A DNA stretch of 39,733 nucleotides, from positions 1-39,733 of the forward strand of contig JAPLEB010000095.1 in assembly GCA_026391555.1 (NCBI GenBank), given 5' to 3'. Each line of letters begins with the position of its first letter. Position 1 is the first letter of the stretch. The stretch comes from Bacteroidia bacterium (GTDB lineage: Bacteria > Bacteroidota > Bacteroidia > Bacteroidales > VadinHA17). The notes under the pieces were generated by a model that worked only from the letters and a program-made list of their open reading frames with translations, searched no databases and had not been told where the DNA came from. The position numbers and the translations under genes were made by a program. This document shows, in pieces, positions 25,026 to 32,892 of the stretch.

Positions 25026-27304
25026 GTAATTTTTTTCAGCTTGGCGAATCTTAGCAGCAACTTCTTACTGCCATTTTTCTCAAACTCAACAGTAGCAGTA
25101 GTGTTTGGTGGACGTCCTTCGATGAATATTATTATCCCATTGCCAAACCTCTCATGTTGTACTCTGTCACCCTCTGAAAATAATGAAGAATCGCTACCGG
25201 TGAAATGAGAATCAGATGCAGGTTCTGTTTTCCTGATCTTTCTAAGCCTGTCATCTTTTGCATATTTCTGAGTATCTTCACGGAACGATGATGGCTTGAT
25301 CGCCGGGTGATTGCCGGTTTTAAACGGCTTTCCTCCTGTCTGGGGATAGTGCAAAAACTTCTGATCAATCTCGCGAAGGAACCGGCTGGGTCCACATCTT
25401 TCGAGATTTCCCCATTTATACCTGTTAAGTGCGTAGCTCAGAGTTGCCTGTTTTTCAGCACGTGTAACTGCCACATAGAATAAACGCCTCTCTTCTTCAA
25501 GTTCCCGTACGCTTCCCGATGACATTGGTGACGGAAACAGGGTGTCTTCCATTCCGACAATATATACATGCTTGAATTCCAGCCCTTTGGCTGAATGCAT
25601 GGTCATTAGCGTGACTTTATTCCGATCTTCCTCTGTTTCGGTATCCTGATCGGTCAGTAATGCCACATTAGCCATGTAAGCCTCAAGTGTTGAAGGTTCT
25701 CCGTTGGTTTCAGCAGCCTCGGTAAAAACTTTTATTGCATTCAGTAACTCTTCAAGGTTTTCATAGCGACTTATTTCCTCTGCCAGTTTACCATCCTTAA
25801 GTTCTCTCATTATTCCTGAACCGAGAGCAATTTCCCTTGCTTTTACAAAAGCATCTGTAGTATCGGAATTAAGCCGGAGGTTATTAATAACATCAACATA
25901 CATCGATAACTTCCTGACAGTGCCTGAATTAAAATGCTCCGTATATTTTCCGGCTTCAGGGAGAATACTCCACGGTGTGACATTAAAAGAGGAAGCAAGT
26001 TCAAATATTTTTTGAATTGTTGTATCTCCTATTCCACGTTTTGGATAATTAATCGATCTCTTAAGAGCTTCCTCATCTTCAGGATTTATAACCACCCTGA
26101 AGTAAGCCAAAATATCTTTTATCTCTTTGCGCTCGTAAAATGATAATCCTCCGTAAATCTTATATGGTATATTTTTCCTGCGGAGGGTCTCCTCAAAGAT
26201 CCTCGACTGGGCATTTGTCCTGTAAAGAATTGCAAAATCTGACCAGTTGAGTGGCTGCGAAAATCTCTTATCAAAAATATCCGACGATACATTGAACCCC
26301 TCTTCAGAATCTGTCATCGCCTGAAAAACCTGTATTTTTTCCCCGGGCTCATTCATTGAGTAAACCTTTTTCTGAATCTGACCCTCATTATTTGCAATGA
26401 TTGTGTTTGCAGCATTTACGATTGTTTGAGTTGACCTGTAGTTTTGCTCTAGTTTAAAAAGCTGGTAATCAGAGTAATCGTTCTTAAATTCAAGGATGTT
26501 TTCAATTCGTGCCCCTCTGAACGAATAGATGCTTTGCGCATCATCGCCAACCACACAGATATTCTCATGTGAGGCCGCAAGTTTTTTTACTATCAGGTAT
26601 TGTGAATAATTGGTATCCTGATACTCATCAACGAGCACATAACCAAACCTTTCCTGGTATGCTGCAAGTACATCGGGAAAATCTCTGAATAATATGTTTG
26701 TATTTAGCATCAGGTCATCAAAGTCCATCGCGTTGGCTTTAAAACAACGTGAGGAATAAGTCCTGTAAACATCATAAAGTAATGGCATCTGGCTCGATTT
26801 GTCATATTCCTGCATAGAACTATCGGCAGCATACATGCTTGCAGTTACCAGGCTGTTTTTTGCTCTCGAAATTCTCGAAGCAATAACGCCGGGTTTGTAT
26901 TTATTATCATTCAGATTAAACTCTTTTATAATTGACCTGATGAGACTTTTTGAATCTGATGAATCGTAAATAGTATAATTTGATTTGTACCCTAACCTTT
27001 CACCTTCCATCCTTAATATTTTTGCAAAAATGGAGTGAAAGGTACCCATCCAGAGGTACCGGGCTATTTCGGGACTGACAATTCTTGTGATCCTTTCTCT
27101 CATCGCTTTTGCCGCCTTGTTGGTAAAGGTCAATGCAAGTATTTTACCTGCCGGCACACCCTTCTGAAGAAGATGAACAATGCGATATGTTAATACCCTT
27201 GTTTTACCGGCACCTGCACCTGCTATTACAAGAGCAGGTCCTTCAGTATTGATAACTGCTTGTTTCTGAGACTCATTCAGATCGTTCAAATAGTTGGTTG
27301 TCAT
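25019..27304 (-). CDS. ATP-dependent DNA helicase, UvrD/PcrA type
   Basis: The preferred ATG at 27302-27304 gives 761 residues and puts LNESQKQAV at the N-terminus, as in UvrD/PcrA. A longer frame adds 38 non-conserved residues and is unlikely. Superfamily 1A motifs are visible: AGAGAGKT (Walker A, about 28-35), LVDEYQDTN, VGDDAQSIYSFRGAR, LEQNYRST, LMTMHSAKGLEF and YVAVTRA. The C-terminal tail carries GDRVQHERFGNGI, a PcrA-like Tudor-type patch that contacts RNA polymerase in PcrA. The enzyme unwinds DNA 3' to 5' in repair and conflict resolution. Its stop lies within the GAATTAC repeat array. Whether it is UvrD or PcrA by function is not resolved. Confidence 0.92.
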   Translation of the reverse strand: MTTNYLNDLNESQKQAVINTEGPALVIAGAGAGKTRVLTYRIVHLLQKGVPAGKILALTFTNKAAKAMRERITRIVSPEIARYLWMGTFHSIFAKILRMEGERLGYKSNYTIYDSSDSKSLIRSIIKEFNLNDNKYKPGVIASRISRAKNSLVTASMYAADSSMQEYDKSSQMPLLYDVYRTYSSRCFKANAMDFDDLMLNTNILFRDFPDVLAAYQERFGYVLVDEYQDTNYSQYLIVKKLAASHENICVVGDDAQSIYSFRGARIENILEFKNDYSDYQLFKLEQNYRSTQTIVNAANTIIANNEGQIQKKVYSMNEPGEKIQVFQAMTDSEEGFNVSSDIFDKRFSQPLNWSDFAILYRTNAQSRIFEETLRRKNIPYKIYGGLSFYERKEIKDILAYFRVVINPEDEEALKRSINYPKRGIGDTTIQKIFELASSFNVTPWSILPEAGKYTEHFNSGTVRKLSMYVDVINNLRLNSDTTDAFVKAREIALGSGIMRELKDGKLAEEISRYENLEELLNAIKVFTEAAETNGEPSTLEAYMANVALLTDQDTETEEDRNKVTLMTMHSAKGLEFKHVYIVGMEDTLFPSPMSSGSVRELEEERRLFYVAVTRAEKQATLSYALNRYKWGNLERCGPSRFLREIDQKFLHYPQTGGKPFKTGNHPAIKPSSFREDTQKYAKDDRLRKIRKTEPASDSHFTGSDSSLFSEGDRVQHERFGNGIIIFIEGRPPNTTATVEFEKNGSKKLLLRFAKLKKITN

Positions 27305-27461
27305 TTTTTTGCTTGAATTACAGCGTACCGGGCCCGGCAAATTTAGCAATAACAAATTCAGGTAATCATGATGTTGAAAATAAAAACAGGGAAATTTATT
27401 AACAGTAGAGAAAACCAATTTGTGCGTATCTGTATTTTTTGTATGAAATTTATTATCCTTG

Positions 27462-27488
27462 TATAATAATATAATAATATAATAATAA
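27462..27488. repeat. TA-rich octamer repeat
   Basis: TATAATAATATAATAATATA-type units with an 8-bp period lie in the 267-bp gap between the divergent helicase and fucosidase genes. The tract may open easily. The gap also holds a TTTG at 27508-27511 and a TACATATTG at 27534-27542, 22 bp apart, as a weak promoter for the fucosidase gene. Confidence 0.5.
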
Positions 27489-27571
27489 CAGAATATAGCA
27501 GAGACGTTTTGTACAATATAGCTTCGGAATCCTTACATATTGAATAATATTCTTTTAAACTGACATTAACC

Positions 27572-28864
27572 ATGAAAAAGCTGATTATCTTAGTCATCTG
27601 CCTTGCATTTTTTACAGGTTCATACTGTCAGACATTCACTTCAAAGGAGGAACGTATGGAATGGTGGAAAGATGCCCGTTTTGGCATGTTTATTCACTGG
27701 GGCCCGGTAAGTCTGAAAGGTACCGAAATAAGCTGGTCGAGAGGAAAGGAGATACCTATTGATGAGTATGACGGGCTTTATAAAAAGTTCAATCCTGTAA
27801 AATTCAATGCGTTAGAGTGGGTGCGGATTGCCAAATCTGCCGGAATGAAATACATTGTTTTCACTTCAAAACACCATGATGGTTTTTGTATGTGGGATAC
27901 GAAATATAACGACTTCAATATCATGAATTCCCCTTTCAAAAGAGATGTGATGAAAGAGCTGGCTGCGGCTTGTAAAAAAGAAGGGATAGCTCTTGGTTTT
28001 TATCATTCGACCTGCGATTGGCACAATCCTGACTTCCCTTTAACCAGTCCGGGAGGTACTGTTAAACGGCAAACATCCAATCTTGATAGATATACTGAAT
28101 ATCTTAAAAATCAGTCAGTTGAGATTATTAATAATTATGGACCCCTTCTGGTCATGTGGTATGATGTGCCGCAGCAATTTGATTCCATACGCGGACAGGG
28201 CGTAATAAACCGCATTCGTGAAATTCAACCCGATATCCTTGTAAATAACCGCACCGGGGCAAAAGGTGATTTTGACACACCCGAGCAAAGGATCGGCGGT
28301 TTTCAGAATACCCGTCCTTGGGAGACCTGCATGACTATTGCTCGCCAGTGGGCTTGGAAACCAAATGATGAGGTTAAATCTCTTGAGCAATGCCTGCACA
28401 GCCTTTTTCGCACAGCCGGTGGTGACGGAAACCTTTTATTCAATGTTGGTCCTAAACCTGATGGCACAATTGAACCACTTCAGGTTGAACGACTGAAGGA
28501 AATGGGTCAGTGGCTAAATAAATATGGTTATTCAGTTTATGGTACCCGCGGTGGGCCTTTTAAACCAACCGACTGGGGTGTAAGCACTCGAAAAGGGAAC
28601 AAAATTTACCTTCATATTCTCAAATGGTCAGGGAACTCGCCAAAGATAATTTTACCTGATCTGGGTATGGAAATAAAAAAATGTGTTCTGGCTGGCGGTG
28701 GCAAGGTGAAGTACAGTAAACTGAAAGGTGAGAATATTATTGAATTTGATGGTAAACTTCTTCAGTCAATTAATACGATTGTCGAAATTGAAGTTGCAGG
28801 TAATACAATGGATATAAAGCCAATAGATCTCTCACCTCAACTTTCCTATTATAATAAAAAATAA
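27572..28864 (+). CDS. Alpha-L-fucosidase, glycoside hydrolase family 29
   Basis: This 430-residue protein has a signal peptide (LVICLAFFTGSYCQ). The family core is clear: WWKDARFGMFIHWGPVSLKG, YIVFTSKHHDGFCMWD, and the region around the nucleophile LLVMWYD with Asp198. GNLLFNVGPKPDGTIE marks the later part of the barrel, and a C-terminal beta-sandwich follows. The enzyme releases terminal alpha-L-fucose with retention. Linkage preference cannot be read. The signal peptide predicts a periplasmic enzyme. The next gene, 21 bp downstream, is a sugar mutarotase, a pairing consistent with catabolism of the freed sugar. No fucose isomerase, kinase or aldolase gene follows in this window. Confidence 0.9.
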   Translation: MKKLIILVICLAFFTGSYCQTFTSKEERMEWWKDARFGMFIHWGPVSLKGTEISWSRGKEIPIDEYDGLYKKFNPVKFNALEWVRIAKSAGMKYIVFTSKHHDGFCMWDTKYNDFNIMNSPFKRDVMKELAAACKKEGIALGFYHSTCDWHNPDFPLTSPGGTVKRQTSNLDRYTEYLKNQSVEIINNYGPLLVMWYDVPQQFDSIRGQGVINRIREIQPDILVNNRTGAKGDFDTPEQRIGGFQNTRPWETCMTIARQWAWKPNDEVKSLEQCLHSLFRTAGGDGNLLFNVGPKPDGTIEPLQVERLKEMGQWLNKYGYSVYGTRGGPFKPTDWGVSTRKGNKIYLHILKWSGNSPKIILPDLGMEIKKCVLAGGGKVKYSKLKGENIIEFDGKLLQSINTIVEIEVAGNTMDIKPIDLSPQLSYYNKK

Positions 28865-28885
28865 ATAACCTAAACAATTGACAAA

Positions 28886-29209
28886 ATGAAAAGATTCGGG
28901 CAGGTAATAGGAGTAAGACCAGAACATTTTGAGCGGTATAAGAAGTATCATGCAGCCGTATGGCCTGAGATTCTTGATATGATAAAAAAATGTAACATGC
29001 AGAACTATTCCATTTTTCATAAAGATGGATTGCTCTATGCATATTTTGAATATACCGGAACCGATTTCGCGGGCGATATGGCCAAAATGGCTGCTGACCC
29101 TAAGACCCGGGAATGGTGGTCAATTATGGAACCCATGCAGGATCCTGTTTCTCCCCGCAAAAAAGGTGAGTGGTGGGCGAATATGGATGAAGTTTTTCAT
29201 TTGGATTAA
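28886..29209 (+). CDS. L-rhamnose/L-fucose mutarotase (RhaM/YiiL family)
   Basis: The 107-residue cytoplasmic protein has the RhaM-type ferredoxin-like fold signature. RPEHFERYKKYHAAVWPEIL provides the family's Tyr-His pair, and WWSIMEPMQDP and WWANMDEVFHLD follow. These enzymes interconvert alpha and beta anomers of 6-deoxysugars. Family annotation is L-rhamnose mutarotase. Here it is 21 bp after an alpha-L-fucosidase gene, so L-fucose is the more natural substrate. That is inference from context, since members acting on fucose are known in some bacteria. Length is normal for the family. The two genes very probably share a transcript. Confidence 0.82.
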   Translation: MKRFGQVIGVRPEHFERYKKYHAAVWPEILDMIKKCNMQNYSIFHKDGLLYAYFEYTGTDFAGDMAKMAADPKTREWWSIMEPMQDPVSPRKKGEWWANMDEVFHLD

Positions 29210-29299
29210 TCCCGAATTCTGACCTTATTTTATTATACTTGCAGATGAATATACCAAAGAGATTAAGTTTTTGTTTTTTATACTAAGTCCTGATTGTCT

Positions 29300-30523
29300 G
29301 TGCGTTACTTTTTTTTGATCATAGCTATATTACTGCCGGCGATTTCTGAAGCTCAACTTTCGGCCCCGGGAAGGAGCGCCACGAGATATACATCATATTT
29401 TTCTTCTCCCGGAGTTAATGATCCTGTATTTATTTATTGTAATGCTTCCGGATCACAGAAAGGAACCCTTAATGCCAGCAGCCCTGGTGGTACAGCTCCA
29501 TTTAGTTATTCGTGGTACAGATGGAATGAAGGTTCAAACAGCTTCACTATTATTCCGGGAGTTACAACTTCATCTATAAGTAATCTTGATGAGGGAGGAT
29601 ACCAGGTCAGAATTACTGACTTGGGAGGATATGATACGAGCCTTGCAGGATGGATATTTATCGATAAACCGTATTCATTAGCAGAGCTTCAGAACCGGAC
29701 ATGTGACTATGTTGCATTAAAAGGGAAAGCGGTTATTGACACATTTTATTATAAAGATCCATCCAACGGCAATCCTTTAAAGCTGCCTAATGGAATAAAG
29801 TTCTTATGGTCATCAAATCCGGCCTCCACAATACCCTCTCCCGATTTATATCTTAGCCCTAATGTAACTTACGATCCGCCGCTGGTTGATGTCATATATA
29901 AGCTGCAGGTGAGCGATAGTTTTGGCTGTATCAGCGAATCATCATTCTCTTATGAGTCAATTCGTGTAAAAGCAGATTTCTCAGTCGATCCCGAAAAAGG
30001 AGAGGCTCCTCTGGAGGTTACATTTACAGATAAATCGATAAGAGGACTTAACTATAAATGGGAATTAGGTGATGGCAGCATAGATAGCATCTCGTATCTC
30101 AATAATCCTGAACCACATACCTACTATAAACCAGGAGAGTATTTTGTTACACTGACTATTGAAAGTGACAAGCACTGCATCGATTCGATGAGGTTTAATA
30201 AAATTTGGGTTGAGCCATCAGAACTTAAAATACCAAATGTTTTTACTCCCGATGGTGATACATTCAATGACAACTTCATGGTTGAATCAAAATCGCTGAG
30301 GAATATTAGTGTTGAGGTCTTCAGCCGTAGCGGCATGAAGGTTTATTCCTTTTATGGTGATGGGGAAAGACTCAGAGAATGGAAGGGCTGGGATGGGAAT
30401 GTAAATGCCTCATCCATCAAAGCCGGTACGGGGGTATACTTCTATATAATCCGCGCATACGGATGGGATGATGTTGATTATAACAGCAAGGAATACAGAG
30501 GGTTCGTATATCTGTACCGGTAA
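29300..30523 (+). CDS. PKD-containing protein with gliding-motility/T9SS type B C-terminal domain
   Basis: Starting at GTG 29300 gives 407 residues. TTG 29294 is the only alternative, because TGA at 29291-29293 is in frame just upstream. A signal peptide follows (YFFLIIAILLPAISEAQ). The N-terminal half has beta-rich repeats. A PKD domain is at about 230-305 (ADFSVDPEKGEAPLEVTFTD, then YKWELGDGS). The C-terminus from IPNVFTPDGDTFNDNF to YRGFVYLYR is the CHU_C/gliding-motility-associated domain, a type B sorting domain for the type IX system. It is a cell-surface or secreted protein of unknown ligand. It lies 90 bp after the mutarotase gene and may be in the same transcript. Confidence 0.78.
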   Translation: MRYFFLIIAILLPAISEAQLSAPGRSATRYTSYFSSPGVNDPVFIYCNASGSQKGTLNASSPGGTAPFSYSWYRWNEGSNSFTIIPGVTTSSISNLDEGGYQVRITDLGGYDTSLAGWIFIDKPYSLAELQNRTCDYVALKGKAVIDTFYYKDPSNGNPLKLPNGIKFLWSSNPASTIPSPDLYLSPNVTYDPPLVDVIYKLQVSDSFGCISESSFSYESIRVKADFSVDPEKGEAPLEVTFTDKSIRGLNYKWELGDGSIDSISYLNNPEPHTYYKPGEYFVTLTIESDKHCIDSMRFNKIWVEPSELKIPNVFTPDGDTFNDNFMVESKSLRNISVEVFSRSGMKVYSFYGDGERLREWKGWDGNVNASSIKAGTGVYFYIIRAYGWDDVDYNSKEYRGFVYLYR

Positions 30524-30534
30524 TTGAAATCATT

Positions 30535-30676
30535 ATGTCTTATGGTCTTAATGCCCTTCGGGCTGCCTTTGCGGGCTTCGCCCTGTCTGTAGGTCTTAAT
30601 ATTATAAAAGACAGCACAAAGTGTAAGACAAGCCGAAGGCAAGACTTAAAGACAGCGAACGAAGAGAGCAAGACAT
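30535..30676. repeat. Structured intergenic repeat with ATGTCTT/AAGACAT ends
   Basis: A 142-bp stretch begins ATGTCTT and ends AAGACAT, and is rich in GTCTT on the left half and AAGAC on the right half. It also has a GCCCTTCGGGC stem (30553-30563). It is not coding. It looks like a miniature imperfect inverted repeat between the T9SS-sorted gene and the TetR gene. Dispersal elsewhere cannot be seen here. Confidence 0.5.
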
Positions 30677-30739
30677 AGCCTCCTGTCATTCACCGGTAAA
30701 TTTCCTCCATTTACAGAAATTATACAAAATAAAACTACT

Positions 30740-30765
30740 AAAACTTTGTAAACTAAAAAAGTTTT
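30740..30765. promoter_or_regulatory. Putative TetR operator
   Basis: AAAACTTT (30740-30747) and AAAGTTTT (30758-30765) are exact reverse complements around a 10-bp spacer. A tighter near-palindrome, GTAAACT and AGTTTTC (30748-30754, 30760-30766), lies within. The dyad covers the -33 box and the spacer of the operon promoter, the position expected for autorepression by the TetR protein encoded just downstream. Confidence 0.5.
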
Positions 30766-30775
30766 CTCATTTTTG
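30745..30775 (+). promoter_or_regulatory. Candidate promoter of the tetR-RND operon
   Basis: TTTG (30745-30748), a 19-bp spacer, and CATTTTTG (30768-30775, one mismatch to TAnnTTTG) lie 21 bp before the ATG of the TetR gene. The spacing is the usual one for Bacteroidota promoters. Confidence 0.5.
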
Positions 30776-30796
30776 CATCGTTTATAATAGAAATCA

Positions 30797-31402
30797 ATGG
30801 ATATCAGAAACAGAATAATCGAAGGAGCAGCAGAATTATTCAAGACTTACGGAATAAAATCGGTGACTATGGATTCTCTGGCAAGCCATATTGGCATGTC
30901 GAAGAGAACTATTTATGAAGTTTTTTCAGATAAGGATGAGCTGCTGATCGGGGTGCTGAAATGGATGGCTGAGAAACAGAGAGAATTAGTTAATAGAGTA
31001 CTTGACGAATCGGAAAATGCCATTGTGGCAATATTTAAGCTGCTTGAGATTAACTGGAATCATTTTCAGCAAATGAGTCCGGCCTTTCAGGAAGATATGA
31101 AAAAGTATCATCACGAAGTATTGATGAATAAATCTGACAAATGTGAAATGCCTGATTACCGTAATAATGTTCAGGTTATTGAACGGGGGATAAAAGATAA
31201 GCTCTTTCGTAAAGATATTAATCCGGATCTTGCAAACAGGTGTTTGTTTTCCCTGTTGAAATCAACAGTAGATCAGAATCTTTATCCCTTTGAACAGTTT
31301 TCCCGGGCCGAAGTTGTAAAAAATGTTTTCATAAATTACTTGAGAGGAATCTCCACAACGGAAGGCCTTGATCTGATCAATAAGCTTGATCCGAAATTTT
31401 AG
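30797..31402 (+). CDS. TetR/AcrR family transcriptional regulator
   Basis: The 201-residue protein has an N-terminal helix-turn-helix (about 5-52) with IIEGAAELFKTYGIKSVTMD, SLASHIGMSKRTIYEVFSDK and DELL, a normal TetR pattern. The C-terminal ligand-binding part is helical and diverged. It is the first gene of an apparent operon with a TolC-like protein, a membrane-fusion protein, an RND pump and a PII-like gene. A local repressor that responds to pump substrates is the natural reading. The ligand is unknown. The dyad at 30740-30765 is its likely operator. Confidence 0.85.
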   Translation: MDIRNRIIEGAAELFKTYGIKSVTMDSLASHIGMSKRTIYEVFSDKDELLIGVLKWMAEKQRELVNRVLDESENAIVAIFKLLEINWNHFQQMSPAFQEDMKKYHHEVLMNKSDKCEMPDYRNNVQVIERGIKDKLFRKDINPDLANRCLFSLLKSTVDQNLYPFEQFSRAEVVKNVFINYLRGISTTEGLDLINKLDPKF

Positions 31403-31468
31403 AAAAAATCAATAATAATAAACACATAACGTAAAAGAAGTAAAAAACAAATTACAAATATGAACCGA

Positions 31469-31486
31469 GTCCCGACAAGTAGGGAC
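31469..31486. other. Small hairpin between the TetR and TolC genes
   Basis: GTCCC and GGGAC arms close the 8-base loop GACAAGTA, 34 bp before the TolC-like start. No T-tract follows, so it is not a simple terminator. It may affect processing or differential expression in the operon. The gap between tetR and the TolC-like gene is 117 bp. Confidence 0.4.
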
Positions 31487-31519
31487 GAGTTACATCATAC
31501 CATTAAAAATAATTATATC

Positions 31520-32860
31520 ATGATGAAAAACAAGCAATTATCAACAATCTTAATATTGCTGTTCCTCTCAGGCGGCATTCTGTCCTCCCAGGAATCAGGC
31601 AGTGAATTAAGCTTTTCACTGAAAGAAGCTCAGGATTATGCTATTCAGCACAATAAGATGGTGATTTCCGCAAAAATGGATATAGATGCATCAAAAATTG
31701 CCCTTTGGGAAACTATTTCAAACGGACTGCCCCAGATTAGTGCATCGGGATCATTTGCTGACAATCTTAAACTGATGACGACTCTTTTACCTGGTGACTT
31801 TTTTGGCCAACCCGGTATAAAAGTTCCGTTGACATTTGGTTCGCAATTTAATTCAGGAGCAACAATTCAGGCAAGTTTGCTGCTATTCAATGCTCCTTTA
31901 TATATTGGTATTGAAACTACTAAACTTGCGACAAAGCTAAGTCAGGAGAGCCTTGCTAAAACAGAACTCGATACAAAGGAGTCCGTAAGTACGGCCTATT
32001 TCCTTATACTGGTTTCAGAGAAATCCCTTCAGATACTTGACGGGAATATTGCCAACCTGAATGAAACACTTAAGTCAACAAGGGCTATGTATTCTGCCGG
32101 TATGGCAGAGTCGACAGATGTGGACCAGATGGTTTCAAATGTAACCATGGTAGAAAATACCCGAAGCTCGATGCAACGTACAATAGAACTGAATTATAAT
32201 CTGTTAAGATTTCAACTCGGGGTGACTGCCGAAACCGGTATCACCCTTAAGGAAACACTCGATAACCTGACTTCAGATATAAATATTGAGGCGCTTCTGT
32301 CTCAGCAATTCGATCATAAACAGAATGTTAATTTCCGTCTTGTTGAGGGTCAGGAGCAGATGTCAACGCTGGCACTTAAATCGCAGAAAGCTTTAGTATT
32401 GCCATCGTTAGCAGGTTTCTATAATTACGGAACAAATGGGATGGGCGATAAAATAGGAGATTTGAGCTGGTTCCAGAACTCAATGACAGGGCTGCAACTA
32501 TCAGTTCCGATATTTGGGAGCGGTCAAAGATACAGCAAGATAAGAAAAGCACAGATAAATCTCGAAAAAGCAAGAACAACAAAAGAGATGATTACCGACC
32601 AGCTACTTCTCCAGGAAAAGCAGCTCAGGTACAACCTGGTAAATGCAAATCTTCAGTATAAAAGCCAGAAAGAAAATATTGATGTAGCAAAAAGGGTTTA
32701 TGCCAGCATGGAGAATAAATTCAGACAAGGGATGGCTTCAAGTCTTGAATTGACACAGACAAATTCTCTTTACCTGCAGGCCGAAAATAACTATATATCT
32801 GCATTAATGAACCTGCTCCAGACAAAGCTTGCATTAGATAAATTATTGAATAACATGTAA
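31520..32860 (+). CDS. TolC-family outer-membrane efflux protein
   Basis: Starting at ATG 31520 gives 446 residues. ATG 31523 is equally possible, and the longer frame from 31460 adds 20 residues before the signal peptide and is unlikely. The signal peptide is LSTILILLFLSGGILSS. Two repeats of long amphipathic helices follow, with the TolC hallmarks SLKEAQDYAIQHN at the start, YSAGMAESTDVDQM in the middle, and FRQGMASSLELTQTNSLYLQ in the second repeat. It would form the trimeric outer-membrane channel of the adjacent RND pump. Spacing of 32 bp to the adaptor gene supports co-transcription. Confidence 0.88.
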   Translation: MMKNKQLSTILILLFLSGGILSSQESGSELSFSLKEAQDYAIQHNKMVISAKMDIDASKIALWETISNGLPQISASGSFADNLKLMTTLLPGDFFGQPGIKVPLTFGSQFNSGATIQASLLLFNAPLYIGIETTKLATKLSQESLAKTELDTKESVSTAYFLILVSEKSLQILDGNIANLNETLKSTRAMYSAGMAESTDVDQMVSNVTMVENTRSSMQRTIELNYNLLRFQLGVTAETGITLKETLDNLTSDINIEALLSQQFDHKQNVNFRLVEGQEQMSTLALKSQKALVLPSLAGFYNYGTNGMGDKIGDLSWFQNSMTGLQLSVPIFGSGQRYSKIRKAQINLEKARTTKEMITDQLLLQEKQLRYNLVNANLQYKSQKENIDVAKRVYASMENKFRQGMASSLELTQTNSLYLQAENNYISALMNLLQTKLALDKLLNNM

Positions 32861-32892
32861 TTAATTAAATAGAAACCATCAAAATAATAAAT

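Noticed and set aside
29245-29293. Frameshift linking ATG 29245 to the PKD protein
   Set aside because: The ATG frame stops at 29284-29286, before the main frame opens after TGA 29291-29293, so a single indel cannot join them plausibly. A GTG start is simpler.
30646-30843. 65-residue minus-strand frame upstream of the TetR gene
   Set aside because: It overlaps the promoter-operator region and the repeat, and starts within the TetR coding sequence.
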